Source: Eubacteriaceae bacterium (GTDB lineage Bacteria; Bacillota; Clostridia; Eubacteriales; Anaerofustaceae). Taken from it: a DNA stretch of 64,000 nucleotides. Numbering within the stretch: the stretch's first letter is position 1; each line of letters begins with the position of its first letter. Positions 36,158 through 45,374 of this stretch are shown piece after piece. Position numbers and translations under genes: made by a program. The notes below the pieces were generated by a model, which was not told where the DNA came from, ran no database searches, and saw nothing but the letters and a program-made list of their open reading frames with translations. The stretch lies in assembly GCA_009782515.1 (NCBI GenBank), contig WRIY01000007.1, positions 1-64,000 on the forward strand, given 5' to 3'.

Positions 36158-36186
36158 TTGAAATACTGCAATTATATCTCTATACT
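36158..36186 (+). promoter_or_regulatory. Promoter of the nucleotidase-like gene
   Basis: TTGAAA (36158-36163), a 17-nt spacer and TATACT (36181-36186), with the ATG 42 nt further on. Confidence 0.75.
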
Positions 36187-36227
36187 TCCTTCAGAAGACA
36201 ATATTCTTATTTTTTAATGAGGCATCT

Positions 36228-37700
36228 ATGGATAAAGATAGATTTAAAAAGCTTGTTTTGCTGCATTCAAATGATCTTCATGGTGATTTTCTCGACAAGG
36301 AGCATAATGGCGCTCTTATTGGGGGAGTGTCCCTACTATCAGGCTATGTTCAAAAAGCTCGAGATGAAGATACACATGTAATCTATTGCGTAGCTGGAGA
36401 TATGCTTCAAGGCTCTTTGATTGATTCAGAGTATAAAGGGCTTTCAACTATCGAGATAATGAATATGCTCTCACCAGATATCGCTTCGCTTGGAAACCAT
36501 GAAACTGATTACGGGCTTACACACCTTCTGTTTCTAGAGAGGTGCGCTCGCTTTCCAATAGTCAATGCTAATATATTTATTAGAAATCCTCTAACAAGGC
36601 TCTTTCAGCCATTTGATATTATAGAAGTAAATGGCATGAAAATCATGTTTATTGGCATTATTACTGATGAAGTTATGAACGGAATCAAAAACGACTATCT
36701 TATAAGCAAGCTCATTGACGTATATGATGCAGCAGTAGAGGTCGGCCGTATCGTCAATGCTTATCGAGCCATTGACATAGACTTGACTGTATTGCTTACC
36801 CACATAGGCTTTGAAGAGGACAAAAAGCTGGCTGCGCTGCTTGACCCTGAATGGGGTGTTGATTTAATAATTGGCGGCCACTCGCATACATTGCTTGAAA
36901 AGCCAGAAGTTGTAAACGACATACTTATCGCACAGGCAGTATGTGGCACCGACCAAGTTGGCAGGTTCGATCTTGTAGTCGATACCGAACTTGACTCAGT
37001 TGCCAGCTATGACTGGCAGCTTGTCCCAATCAATAACAAAACCTGCCCCAAAGATGAAGTGCTTGAAAACATTGTACTTTCATATAAGGAGCAAACAGAT
37101 GAAAAATTCAACAGGGTTCTTTGCCGGCTTCCCCAAAAGCTTACGCATCCAAACAGGTATATGGAAACAGAGCTTGGCAATCTTTTCGCTGACTCGCTAA
37201 AAATATGCTTTGGCACAGATATTGTCCTATATGGATCCGGCTCAATCAGGCTAGAGGAAATCGGTCCGATAATTTTACAGAAAACACTGCTTGAAGCTAT
37301 TCCTTTTCATTCGAAAGTTTACATGGTAACTGTTACTGGGAAACAGCTAATGTCGATGATTAAGCATATGCTTCGAGAAGATGCTTTCATAGGCGAACAT
37401 ACAGAGTTCTTTCAATATTCAAAAGGCCTTGAGGCTGTTTGGTCCCGGACTCGGCAAGAGTTCATCAAATTTACATACAATGGCGAGCCTATAGATAATG
37501 AAACTAAACTGTCAATTACGATACAAGGCTATCACAGAGACAACTTCAGCACCTCATTTGGCATGGGTTATGAAGAGGTATTGGCAAACGGGCGTGAATA
37601 CATTCTAGCAACGGATGAGCAAGAGGTGCTCCTTGAATTCTTTACTGACAATGAGCCAACAGAATGCGGAATAGACGGAAGGCTCGTAGTTCTTCCCTAA
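36228..37700 (+). CDS. 5'-nucleotidase/metallophosphatase (UshA/CpdB family)
   Basis: 490 residues. The N-terminal calcineurin-like domain has its metal-binding motifs in order: LHSNDLHGDF (about 11-20), AGDMLQGS, LGNHETDYG (N-H-E), LLTHIGFEEDK and GGHSHTLL. The C-terminal 5'-nucleotidase domain (from about 290) has METELGNLFADSL and YGSGSIR, where substrate-binding residues sit. It would hydrolyse nucleotides or related phosphates. Most relatives are exported, but no signal peptide is present, so a cytoplasmic role is indicated. GAGG precedes ATG. Confidence 0.92.
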   Translation: MDKDRFKKLVLLHSNDLHGDFLDKEHNGALIGGVSLLSGYVQKARDEDTHVIYCVAGDMLQGSLIDSEYKGLSTIEIMNMLSPDIASLGNHETDYGLTHLLFLERCARFPIVNANIFIRNPLTRLFQPFDIIEVNGMKIMFIGIITDEVMNGIKNDYLISKLIDVYDAAVEVGRIVNAYRAIDIDLTVLLTHIGFEEDKKLAALLDPEWGVDLIIGGHSHTLLEKPEVVNDILIAQAVCGTDQVGRFDLVVDTELDSVASYDWQLVPINNKTCPKDEVLENIVLSYKEQTDEKFNRVLCRLPQKLTHPNRYMETELGNLFADSLKICFGTDIVLYGSGSIRLEEIGPIILQKTLLEAIPFHSKVYMVTVTGKQLMSMIKHMLREDAFIGEHTEFFQYSKGLEAVWSRTRQEFIKFTYNGEPIDNETKLSITIQGYHRDNFSTSFGMGYEEVLANGREYILATDEQEVLLEFFTDNEPTECGIDGRLVVLP

Positions 37701-37713
37701 ACTTCAGACATGC

Positions 37714-37740
37714 CCAAGCAGCTTTTTATCAACTGCTTGG
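37714..37740 (+). terminator. Hairpin after the nucleotidase gene
   Basis: CCAAGCAG/CTGCTTGG, 8 perfect pairs with an 11-nt loop; it is not followed by a clear T run. Confidence 0.5.
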
Positions 37741-37834
37741 TCTGTAAAAGATATATTGGCTTGTTAAGCTGGCTTTCTTCGGGAGTACTTATTCATAACC
37801 TAAGGCATCGACCAAGCAGTAATTGCTTGTAGCC

Positions 37835-39530
37835 CTAAACCATTAATTCTTCTGATAAAATGCAGCATTCTTTCTTGTGGAATGCTGCCCCATACAGCAA
37901 TATTTTGCTTGCTCCTTCTTTTTTCAGCCTGCGCCAGTATTGTTTCGCATGTATCTGGCCTATTGCTGTTTCACCCGCGCTCACAAGGCCATTTCTGCTT
38001 TCTGAGTATTTTATTTCAATAATAAAGGCTTCTTCTTTGCCGGTTTCATTTCTTGCTGAAATGTCCCAAAATCCAAACCCTGACTCTGCATTTGGCATTA
38101 CATGCCATCCTTGCATGCCGACAAGCGCTCCCAGCAGCAAGCCATGGTAAAAGGATTCTTTAGAGGCATGTTTTGTTGAATAGTCGCGAGCGCTAACAAA
38201 GTCAATAAGCAGCTCATTGGCTGCGGCTTGGGCAGATGCTCCGTCACCTGTGCAAAATGCCAACCTTAGATTAGAAACTGCTGTTTCCTTAGCAGCAACG
38301 CGGCTGGAGAACCATTCGCCTACCTGCTCAACGAAAATGCGCCTAATACTTTCATTAGGTATAGCAAGCCCGTGCTTGCCATCAGCATATATTTCTCTCG
38401 TTGTCAAATAGCCAGCTGCATGCATAACGCTCCATACATTGCTAATAGAATTCGCAAGATCTGAATATGCAAGCTGCTCATTGATACTTTTTTAATAGTT
38501 TCACCCTCAATAAGCAAGCCGATCTCCTCGCGCTCGGCTTGGCCTGCCATGTCGGCAAGCTGTTTAATAATTGCATTGCCGCCTGTATTCATTCAATACG
38601 GCTGAGGCTGAGTTCGAGGGTTGTCTTTGGCATTATCACAAAACATTACAACATCCCAAGGGCAGTATATTTGAGTGCCTGCAAAGTTATAGCCATCATA
38701 CCATTCGCGAACATCGTCCAATCTATGCGAAAGGCCACTTTGTGTTAAAAGAACGGATGTCTCAGATTCAGTAAATCCGAAGCATCCGGCATACCTGGGA
38801 TGGCTGATGCCAAACGGTATGAAATTGTTAACGTCAGTAAAAATGCTTTCTTTTGATACTCTGAGGCATCCTGTTAGGATTGCAAACTCCAAGCTGTTGT
38901 TGCTTTTCAGTGCAAGGCTGAACATCGAGCGAATCAAAGCATGCATTTTAGTATAGTAGACATGTTGCCACGATTTTCGAGAGGAACATCGTATTCATCA
39001 ATAAGAAGTATCACTTTTTTTCCATAATGCTTGTAAAGCAGATCAGTCAAAAGTTTTAAACTCTCGTCTAGCTGCCCATCATGCCGGGTTATCGTTTTTA
39101 AGCGCCTGTATTCGCTAATGTCATCGCTATCAAGAATATCGCTGGTTTCCAGGAAATTTAGCCTTTTTGCTTCCCGGCGAATTTCAAAAGCAAGTTTTCT
39201 GATGGCTGAATGATAGTCAAGCCCCTCTGTATCTTTTAAAGAAACAGAAACTACAGGGTATTTTCCCATATGGGCCTCAACCAAATCTCTATCATCCATA
39301 ATAGAAAGCCCGTCAAAAAGCGATGGCTCTGAACCTATTTCAAAAAAGCACTTAATCATGCTCATTGCAAGCGTTTTTCCAAATCGCCTGGGCCTCGTAA
39401 AGAGAGCTACTGGGCATGGGTTTTCCAGAAAGCGTTTAATCAATACCGTTTTGTCAATGTATGCATAGCCCTTTTCTCTAAGTGCTTTGAAGTCTTCAAT
39501 GCCAGCTGATATTGGAATTATTTCGCTCAT
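37835..39530 (-). pseudogene. AAA-ATPase-like/PD-(D/E)XK protein (DUF1703 type), broken
   Basis: The N-terminal part (39530 downward) has a P-loop variant TRPRRFGKTLAMSM and Walker B VILLIDEYDVPLEN. The C-terminal part has a PD-(D/E)XK-like core (GFWDISARN...AFIIEIKY). Three lesions split it. A one-base loss near 38971-38975 follows LEN. A TGG-to-TGA change lies at 38595-38593 (expected P-Y-W-M-N-T). A one-base loss falls in an A run near 38488-38493 (expected I-K-K-S-I-N-E). Otherwise the frames join to about 565 residues, the normal family length. Such genes are abundant in Clostridia, with unknown function. Confidence 0.85.
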
Positions 39531-39559
39531 TGAGAGATCTCCTTTACAGGAATGCCTAA

Positions 39560-39565
39560 ATTATA
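39560..39565 (-). promoter_or_regulatory. -10 element upstream of the DUF1703 pseudogene
   Basis: A perfect minus-strand TATAAT, with AAAGGAGA as ribosome site 8 nt before the start at 39530. No good -35 was seen. Confidence 0.4.
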
Positions 39566-39569
39566 GCAG

Positions 39570-40165
39570 AAGTGTGCACGATTATACGCTTGCATGCATG
39601 CTGCATGGCTGTCTCTTACAACCGCAGAGCAAAGCAAAAGGCAGATTCGCCATGTTAAGCTGGATATCATCATCTATAGTTCATTATTGCTAAAAAGTGA
39701 GGTTACAGATCGAACTTTCATTATTATTAAGCCCGTTTGTTTATTTGTATCTCTGTTCTGTTTATGGCCTGATTACAACAAGATCAGTGTACGCTGTAAC
39801 TCACAAATGATCCGGGGGTTTTTGGATATGGCAAGAAGCAGATGAGATACATACAAATCTCCAGCTAGAGGATCATACGCCTCCTATCGGATCAAAATCA
39901 GAGGCCACGATGCTTGGATGAATATTTCTGGGATGGGGTCCGAATTGCTCTGAGCATTTTATTTGACATCGCCTATTTCAAAGCCTGCTGCTGCCTTTTA
40001 AGGCCAGAAAAGCATAATTGGCTGTTTAGCATTTTTCTGCCTAAATATAAGCACCGCATTGGTTTCATGTTATTCTATGAATAGCAATAATACCCTTTGC
40101 ATGCTTAGAAACTATCAAATGCAAAGGCGCAAAATGCGCATGTTCAGAAAGGCGTCTAGCAATAT
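39570..40165. other. Intergenic stretch, possibly decayed coding DNA
   Basis: About 600 nt without a supported gene. Only short open stretches exist in several frames, and nothing was matched. The promoter of the FHA-FtsW-PBP operon should lie near its end but is not clear. Confidence 0.4.
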
Positions 40166-41080
40166 ATGGGAAAATACTTGTTACTAATAAGCATTATATG
40201 CAGCATTGTCTTTGTCTTCTCTGATCACATTTTAACAAAGCGCAGCCTTTTGCCATCAAAAAAAGGCGTAAACAGGTTTAGCGAAAAAGAAAAGCCAAAG
40301 CCAAAATGGCTCGCAGCAATAAGCAAAAAGGTTCCTTACCCCACAGACACGCAAACGTTGCCGCCAGAAAATGCCCGCCAGCTGGATCTGTTTCGGGCTA
40401 CCTTTACGATTGCCTCAACTGAGCAGACCCAGGCTTTTACTATTAAAAGCCTTCCTTATAAAATGGGAACAATGCCAGGAGCCAGCTTTCGCTATAAAGA
40501 CAAAGCCGAAAATGCCTGCAATATAGAGATAGCATACAATGCCGAAGGCTATGCGGAAGTAAAGAGCGCTTCACATAACAGAGGGTTTATGGTTTTCGAA
40601 GAAAATTCCGATAACTATAAAAACTATTCCTCATATACTATTCCAGCCGATGGCAACAGCGTCACCATTTGGCTCAGCGCCAATGTCCGGCTGGCGCTTG
40701 ATCCCTTGTCAGGATACAAAAACCGGTATAGAAGCGCACAGTCAAAGCCAGCCCTTCGCTTGCTTATTAAGCATAACGGCCAAATAAGCAACATCAACTG
40801 GGAAGCTGACGGAAACTCCCTCATTATAGGCAGAAAAGACATCCCTCTAATACAAGGCGCCCCGCTAAGGCAGGTTGAGCCAAAGCATTTAGAGATTAAT
40901 TACGATTATTCAACTGGCGAATTCCGCCTCAAGTGCATTGCTGAAGCCAAAGACTCTGTATTCAGCATTATGCAAAACAGGCCCCTGTCAAGTGAGCACA
41001 CCCTTATTATTGGAGATGAGTTTGGGCTTGGCGGCAACCAGGTAATCATGGAAGTTGTAGATATAAAGAGGGCAGTATAA
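40166..41080 (+). CDS. Membrane-anchored protein with FHA-like domains
   Basis: 304 residues. One N-terminal membrane helix (about 3-19) and a basic linker lead to two beta-sandwich regions. The C-terminal one (about 205-300) follows the FHA pattern: LIIGRKDIPLIQ, then RQVEPKHLEI in place of the usual S-x-x-H, then a turn and IIGDEFGLGGNQ. The first (about 75-185) has YKMGTMPGASFRY and may be a diverged copy. FHA domains bind phospho-threonine. It abuts the FtsW gene, recalling the FHA-RodA-PbpA-kinase-phosphatase group of actinobacteria. Confidence 0.75.
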   Translation: MGKYLLLISIICSIVFVFSDHILTKRSLLPSKKGVNRFSEKEKPKPKWLAAISKKVPYPTDTQTLPPENARQLDLFRATFTIASTEQTQAFTIKSLPYKMGTMPGASFRYKDKAENACNIEIAYNAEGYAEVKSASHNRGFMVFEENSDNYKNYSSYTIPADGNSVTIWLSANVRLALDPLSGYKNRYRSAQSKPALRLLIKHNGQISNINWEADGNSLIIGRKDIPLIQGAPLRQVEPKHLEINYDYSTGEFRLKCIAEAKDSVFSIMQNRPLSSEHTLIIGDEFGLGGNQVIMEVVDIKRAV

Positions 41081-42415
41081 ATGGAAATAGTAAGCAAATT
41101 GGCATCGGGAATGGGAAGGCCGCAGCTTATATGCATAAGCATTATTGCGCTATCCCTTGGAGTGCATGCCAGCATGCTTGGCGCCTTTGCACAGTACCTG
41201 ACGGTTTTGCCGGCGATCATTATTATTGTGCTGGTTGTTAGCTATTTATCGCCAAAGACAGACTCTAAAGGAAAGCTTATAATTTTTATACCAGCATTTC
41301 TGGGGGTTGTGGGCCTTACTGTCCAAGCGATAATCGCCCATTTTAATAATGACAGAATAAGGCCGGCTACTGTTATTGCAGCAATAGTTTTGGCTTGCGC
41401 CATGGCAGCGCCGTATAAGCTTTACAGAAAATGGCTTAACTATATTTATATCGTTTGGTTCCTGCACATTATGACGCTTATGCCGTATGTTTTCACGCTT
41501 ATATATACATACCGAAACAACCAAACGCTTATATCAGATAACTGGGTGAGAATAGCGGGAATATCATTTCAGCCTTCTGAAATAGCCAAATTTCTATATG
41601 TTTTCTCCATGAGCACTATTATGAACAACCCTCAATACTCTGAGCGAAAAAAAATGGGTATAGCAATTTCCATTAGCGGCGCCTGCGCTTTGCTGCTTTG
41701 CATGCAAGGCGAGTTTGGCTCCATTTTTATAATGCTTACAGTGTTTCTCATGGTTACTTTTACATATGCGGATATTGAGCCGCTAAGGCTGATAAAAAAC
41801 ATTATATCGCTCGCGCTCGTATGCCTGGCCCTTGTCAGCATTGTATATGTCTACACAAGGGTAGCAGACAATGCAATTGCATACTTCCTCAAGCGCCAAT
41901 TTGACAAGATAGCTACTAGGGTATATATCTGGAGGCATTTTGACGAGGACATAGAGGATTCCGGCTACCAGCTTTGGCACGGCTTAAGGGCGATGAAAAC
42001 AGGCGGCAACTGGGGTACAGACGGAACGCGCTTCGTTAAGGTGCCTGTTAGCGAGTCTGACATGATCTTTCCTATGATCGTGCAGTCATATGGCATGTTT
42101 TTTGGCATCTTTATAATTGTTGCCTACCTTATATACGCCATTGTTACGCTCATGGTAGCAGTCGACTCCCGCGATTACTTAAACAGGGGGGTTGTCTTTG
42201 GCTTTACTGCCACACTGTTCCTGCAAGCGTGCTTTCAAATAGCCGGCAGCACAGCTGTTTTCCTTCTGTCTGGGAATACCCTGCCTTTCGTTAGCCATGG
42301 CTCGACATCACTGCTCATATGCACTCTTATGGCAGCAGTTATATTTCAGATACACCAGTTTAACTTGAGCAGGGCTTCAGATGCTGCCGCCGAGCCAAGC
42401 GCGCCACAAGAATAA
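41081..42415 (+). CDS. FtsW/RodA/SpoVE-family (SEDS) glycosyltransferase
   Basis: 444 residues with about ten to twelve membrane helices. SEDS features include VRIAGISFQPSEIAKF, GEFGSIFIML, SESDMIFPMIVQSYG and LPFVSHGSTSLL at the end. SEDS enzymes polymerise lipid II into glycan strands and pair with a class B PBP, here encoded 50 nt downstream. ATG follows the FHA stop without a gap, so the three genes form one operon. Confidence 0.95.
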   Translation: MEIVSKLASGMGRPQLICISIIALSLGVHASMLGAFAQYLTVLPAIIIIVLVVSYLSPKTDSKGKLIIFIPAFLGVVGLTVQAIIAHFNNDRIRPATVIAAIVLACAMAAPYKLYRKWLNYIYIVWFLHIMTLMPYVFTLIYTYRNNQTLISDNWVRIAGISFQPSEIAKFLYVFSMSTIMNNPQYSERKKMGIAISISGACALLLCMQGEFGSIFIMLTVFLMVTFTYADIEPLRLIKNIISLALVCLALVSIVYVYTRVADNAIAYFLKRQFDKIATRVYIWRHFDEDIEDSGYQLWHGLRAMKTGGNWGTDGTRFVKVPVSESDMIFPMIVQSYGMFFGIFIIVAYLIYAIVTLMVAVDSRDYLNRGVVFGFTATLFLQACFQIAGSTAVFLLSGNTLPFVSHGSTSLLICTLMAAVIFQIHQFNLSRASDAAAEPSAPQE

Positions 42416-42465
42416 TCATAATGAAAGATCGCGCTTTGCTTAAAGCTGCGGCTGGGTAAAAAAAA

Positions 42466-43794
42466 ATGAAACTGCAAAAACTTCTCGGCAGGCTATACAA
42501 AGCTATGGGCTTTTACGTGCTGATAGCCGCCTTGCTGATTGTTGGCGTCATAGGCGCCCCAAATAAAGTCCCAAGCATCGGCGGTGTTGCAGAGACCCTC
42601 CGGGGCGTCAACACCAGAGGAAATATATACGATCGCAACCAAACGGCTATCGTTTGGAATGCAAGCGAAAGCGGTCCCAGTGAGCGCGAGTACATGGACG
42701 GAGAGCTATACCAGCCATTCGTCGGGTATTACTCCCGCCAGTCAGGCAGGATTAGCGGCCTTGAGCGCTTGTACGATGAAACGCTGCTGCTTTCAGATGC
42801 AGACAAAACTAAAGGCAACAGCCTGGTGCTGACTGTTGAGGCAGGCTTGCAGCGCGCTATATCTTCAGCAATGGCCACGGATGCAAAAGGCTCGTGCGTT
42901 GTGCTAAACGCCTCAACAGGCGAGATACTCGGAATGCTGTCCAACCCAAGCTTTGATCCGAAAAAGATAGACAGCATTTACAGCTCGCTTCAGAAGTCAG
43001 ATGTTTTCGTAAACAAAGCAACAGCCGCTTATATACCGGGATCCGTAATGAAAATTGCTACAGCAGCGAGTATTGTCCGCAATGATCTTGAGGATGAGCA
43101 ATACCATGACTCAGGCGCCTTTAGGATAGAGTCTTTTACAGTTGTCAACAATGCCAATGCCCAATTCGGCAATGTTGCCCTCAGGGAAGGCTTAGGCTTC
43201 TCTGTCAACACCTATTTCGCCTATATGAGCCAAATGCTGGGCCATGATGCGTATGAGCAAACTTTGAAAAGCTTCCTTGTCGGAGAGCGAATAGGCCTTG
43301 ATTTTGATTTTTTGTCATCTGAGTATAATATAAGCACGCCGCTCAAGCTTGCAGTAACTTCATACGGGCAAGGGGAGACTACAATTTCCGCAATGCAAAT
43401 GGCAATGATAACATCATCTGTTGCAACAAAGGGGACAATGTACAAACCCTATCTTGTAAAGGAAATAATCGGGCCCAACGGCAATACGGCCTCTGAAACA
43501 AGCCCTGTAGCGCTTAGCGAGCCATTAACCAGAGCGGAAGCTGAAATAATTGCCAGCGGCATGAAGATTTCGGCGGAAAGAGTGGGCCTGAGCGCTCCAA
43601 ACGGGATCTACTCAAAGACAGGCACTGCTGAGACCGGCGTTAAGGGCAAAGAGAACCTATGGCTTACATGCTACTTTGATCACAAGGGAACGCCATATAC
43701 GATTACAATGATGCTGGTTGGCAGGAAAGGCACTGGCTCAGATCTTGGGCCTGCGGTACAGAAAGTAGCTGACTATATCATGCAGAATTATTAA
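42466..43794 (+). CDS. Class B penicillin-binding protein (PbpA/FtsI type)
   Basis: 442 residues, short for the class. An N-terminal membrane anchor (about 15-30) precedes a small dimerisation region with RGNIYDRNQTAI. The transpeptidase domain has SVMK (near 192-195, YIPGSVMKIA), S-V-N (FSVNTYFA) and KTG (YSKTGTAETG). It cross-links peptidoglycan made by the adjacent SEDS protein. Its 3' end overlaps the convergent kinase-like gene by 17 nt. Confidence 0.93.
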   Translation: MKLQKLLGRLYKAMGFYVLIAALLIVGVIGAPNKVPSIGGVAETLRGVNTRGNIYDRNQTAIVWNASESGPSEREYMDGELYQPFVGYYSRQSGRISGLERLYDETLLLSDADKTKGNSLVLTVEAGLQRAISSAMATDAKGSCVVLNASTGEILGMLSNPSFDPKKIDSIYSSLQKSDVFVNKATAAYIPGSVMKIATAASIVRNDLEDEQYHDSGAFRIESFTVVNNANAQFGNVALREGLGFSVNTYFAYMSQMLGHDAYEQTLKSFLVGERIGLDFDFLSSEYNISTPLKLAVTSYGQGETTISAMQMAMITSSVATKGTMYKPYLVKEIIGPNGNTASETSPVALSEPLTRAEAEIIASGMKISAERVGLSAPNGIYSKTGTAETGVKGKENLWLTCYFDHKGTPYTITMMLVGRKGTGSDLGPAVQKVADYIMQNY

Positions 43795-44494
43795 TGTTGA
43801 TGCCAAGATAGCGCAGCAGCCCGATAAAGTCTGTTAGCTTTTCCTTATGCGACTTAAAGCTGGCAACATAGTTCTCCACATTTCTAACGGTTGCTTCGCC
43901 TTCCTCATTGTCAATAAGGCAGCGAAGAAGCTGCCGCAGCTGCACATGCTGATGGTATATGGGATTCTCTTTGATAAACGGCACTGACATTGAAACAAGG
44001 CTGTAGCGATCGCACAAAGCCCCCGTGTAGTCAGTAATCCACAGGGTGTATGGATTCGAAGCGTCAATAAGGCAGTTGCGCATTTCAATGTCCATGTGAT
44101 AAAAGCCCATCTGGTTAGTCGTATGCACTGTCAGAACAGCGCTTGCCAGCAGCAGCTGCGCCTGCCTAAGGCTTCTTGTATTCGCATCTTGCAGGGAAAT
44201 TCTATTGCCGTCTATAAAATCCATAACTACAGCATACGGATACGATGAGCCTCCAACATTGGCGCCCTCAAAGTATCCATAGTGCTTAGGATATTTTGGC
44301 TTTGCATTTTGGGGATAGCTCTCATAGCTTAGGATGTCAGCTTCAGCCTTATACATTGCGCTTATCTGATCTCCTTGCAGCGTAGAGCATTTTGCCAGGT
44401 AGCGGCTGCCATCTTTTTCAAAAGCATATAGGTGGCTATTTTTTGACGAAACAGCCAAAGGAACAGCATTGAGCAAATCGCTGGATGTTATCAC
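43778..44494 (-). CDS. Small protein-kinase-like (phosphotransferase fold) protein
   Basis: 238 residues. Catalytic positions of the kinase fold can be aligned: K35 (RYLAKCS), E51 (KAEADIL), H-M-D-I-E-M-R-N (D135, N140) and D155 in I-T-D-Y-T-G, a variant of DFG. No P-loop glycine motif is obvious. It could be an active small kinase or an aminoglycoside/choline-kinase-like enzyme. It lies alone on the minus strand between the PBP gene and the PP2C gene, splitting the surrounding plus-strand cluster. Confidence 0.65.
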   Translation of the reverse strand: MITSSDLLNAVPLAVSSKNSHLYAFEKDGSRYLAKCSTLQGDQISAMYKAEADILSYESYPQNAKPKYPKHYGYFEGANVGGSSYPYAVVMDFIDGNRISLQDANTRSLRQAQLLLASAVLTVHTTNQMGFYHMDIEMRNCLIDASNPYTLWITDYTGALCDRYSLVSMSVPFIKENPIYHQHVQLRQLLRCLIDNEEGEATVRNVENYVASFKSHKEKLTDFIGLLRYLGININNSA

Positions 44495-44612
44495 TTTATA
44501 AAGCCTTGTACCCTCTTGATTATTTGTTGCACTTTAGCCTATGCCTTATAAGTATAGACTTTTTTGGTGAATAATGCTAGTATATTAGTAGCAAATTTAG
44601 TGGTGATAGAAA

Positions 44613-45374
44613 TTGAAGGTTTATGCTAAAACGCAAAAGAACGCAAGGGCAGAAATGGAAGACGCCCTCAGGTATGCCAGCATAGCAGCAGACACCCTTG
44701 GCTCAGAGAGGCTTTTTATTGCGGCTGTTGCAGATGGCATTGGCAGCCTTGCTTTTTCATCCTTCTCATCAGAATATGCTATAGTGTGCCTGTTTAAAGA
44801 GGCAATGGATTTGGCTCTCTCAGAAGCGTTTGCGGCTAGCAGCCTTGAGGCTAAAAGCCAAGTTATGCTTGATTGGGCATCCGGTGCGCTGGACAGTGTA
44901 AACAGCCAGGTTAAGGCGCGCTTTGAGAACGCCAATGTCGGCACGACGCTAACGTTTGCTGCTGTTTTTTCGAATGCAGCCATAGTATGCGCATGCGGGG
45001 ACAGCCCTGCATACCTCATAAACGGCAGCAATGCTGAGCTGGCAGTTGAGCTTGACAGCGTTAATGGCGTGCAAGGCCAAATATCATCATATATTGGCTG
45101 TCCCAGCGCCCATTTAAAAATAAACGCAGCCAAAATCAGGCCAAAGGCGGGGGACCTGCTTGCTATTGGCTCAGATGGAGCATTCGGCAGCCTCAGCGGA
45201 GCCGAAATTGCTGAAGAGGCCAAAAAATCTTCCAGCTACGATGAGGCGCTTAACAACATTTTATATAAAGCATCAAAATCAACCACTGACAACCAAGCTA
45301 TAATTCTTATAGATTTTGCAGAAACTAAGGAAAGAGGCGGCTTATTCAGGCCATGGAAAACATCCCTTTGCTAA
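44613..45374 (+). CDS. PP2C-family Ser/Thr protein phosphatase
   Basis: 253 residues; the start is a TTG with only a weak site. Motifs in order: EMEDA (D17), VADGIGS (D41), GTTLTF, CGDSPAYLI, IGSDGAFG and TTDNQAIILI with the last metal-binding Asp. This matches bacterial Stp/PstP-like phosphatases that reverse Hanks-type kinases. It overlaps the kinase gene by 22 nt, a typical phosphatase-kinase pair, and has no membrane segment. Confidence 0.92.
   Translation: MKVYAKTQKNARAEMEDALRYASIAADTLGSERLFIAAVADGIGSLAFSSFSSEYAIVCLFKEAMDLALSEAFAASSLEAKSQVMLDWASGALDSVNSQVKARFENANVGTTLTFAAVFSNAAIVCACGDSPAYLINGSNAELAVELDSVNGVQGQISSYIGCPSAHLKINAAKIRPKAGDLLAIGSDGAFGSLSGAEIAEEAKKSSSYDEALNNILYKASKSTTDNQAIILIDFAETKERGGLFRPWKTSLC

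Noticed and set aside
37835-38425. A stand-alone nuclease-like gene
   Set aside because: Its start region continues in frame-shifted form into upstream fragments that together make one DUF1703-type gene, so it is the end of a pseudogene.
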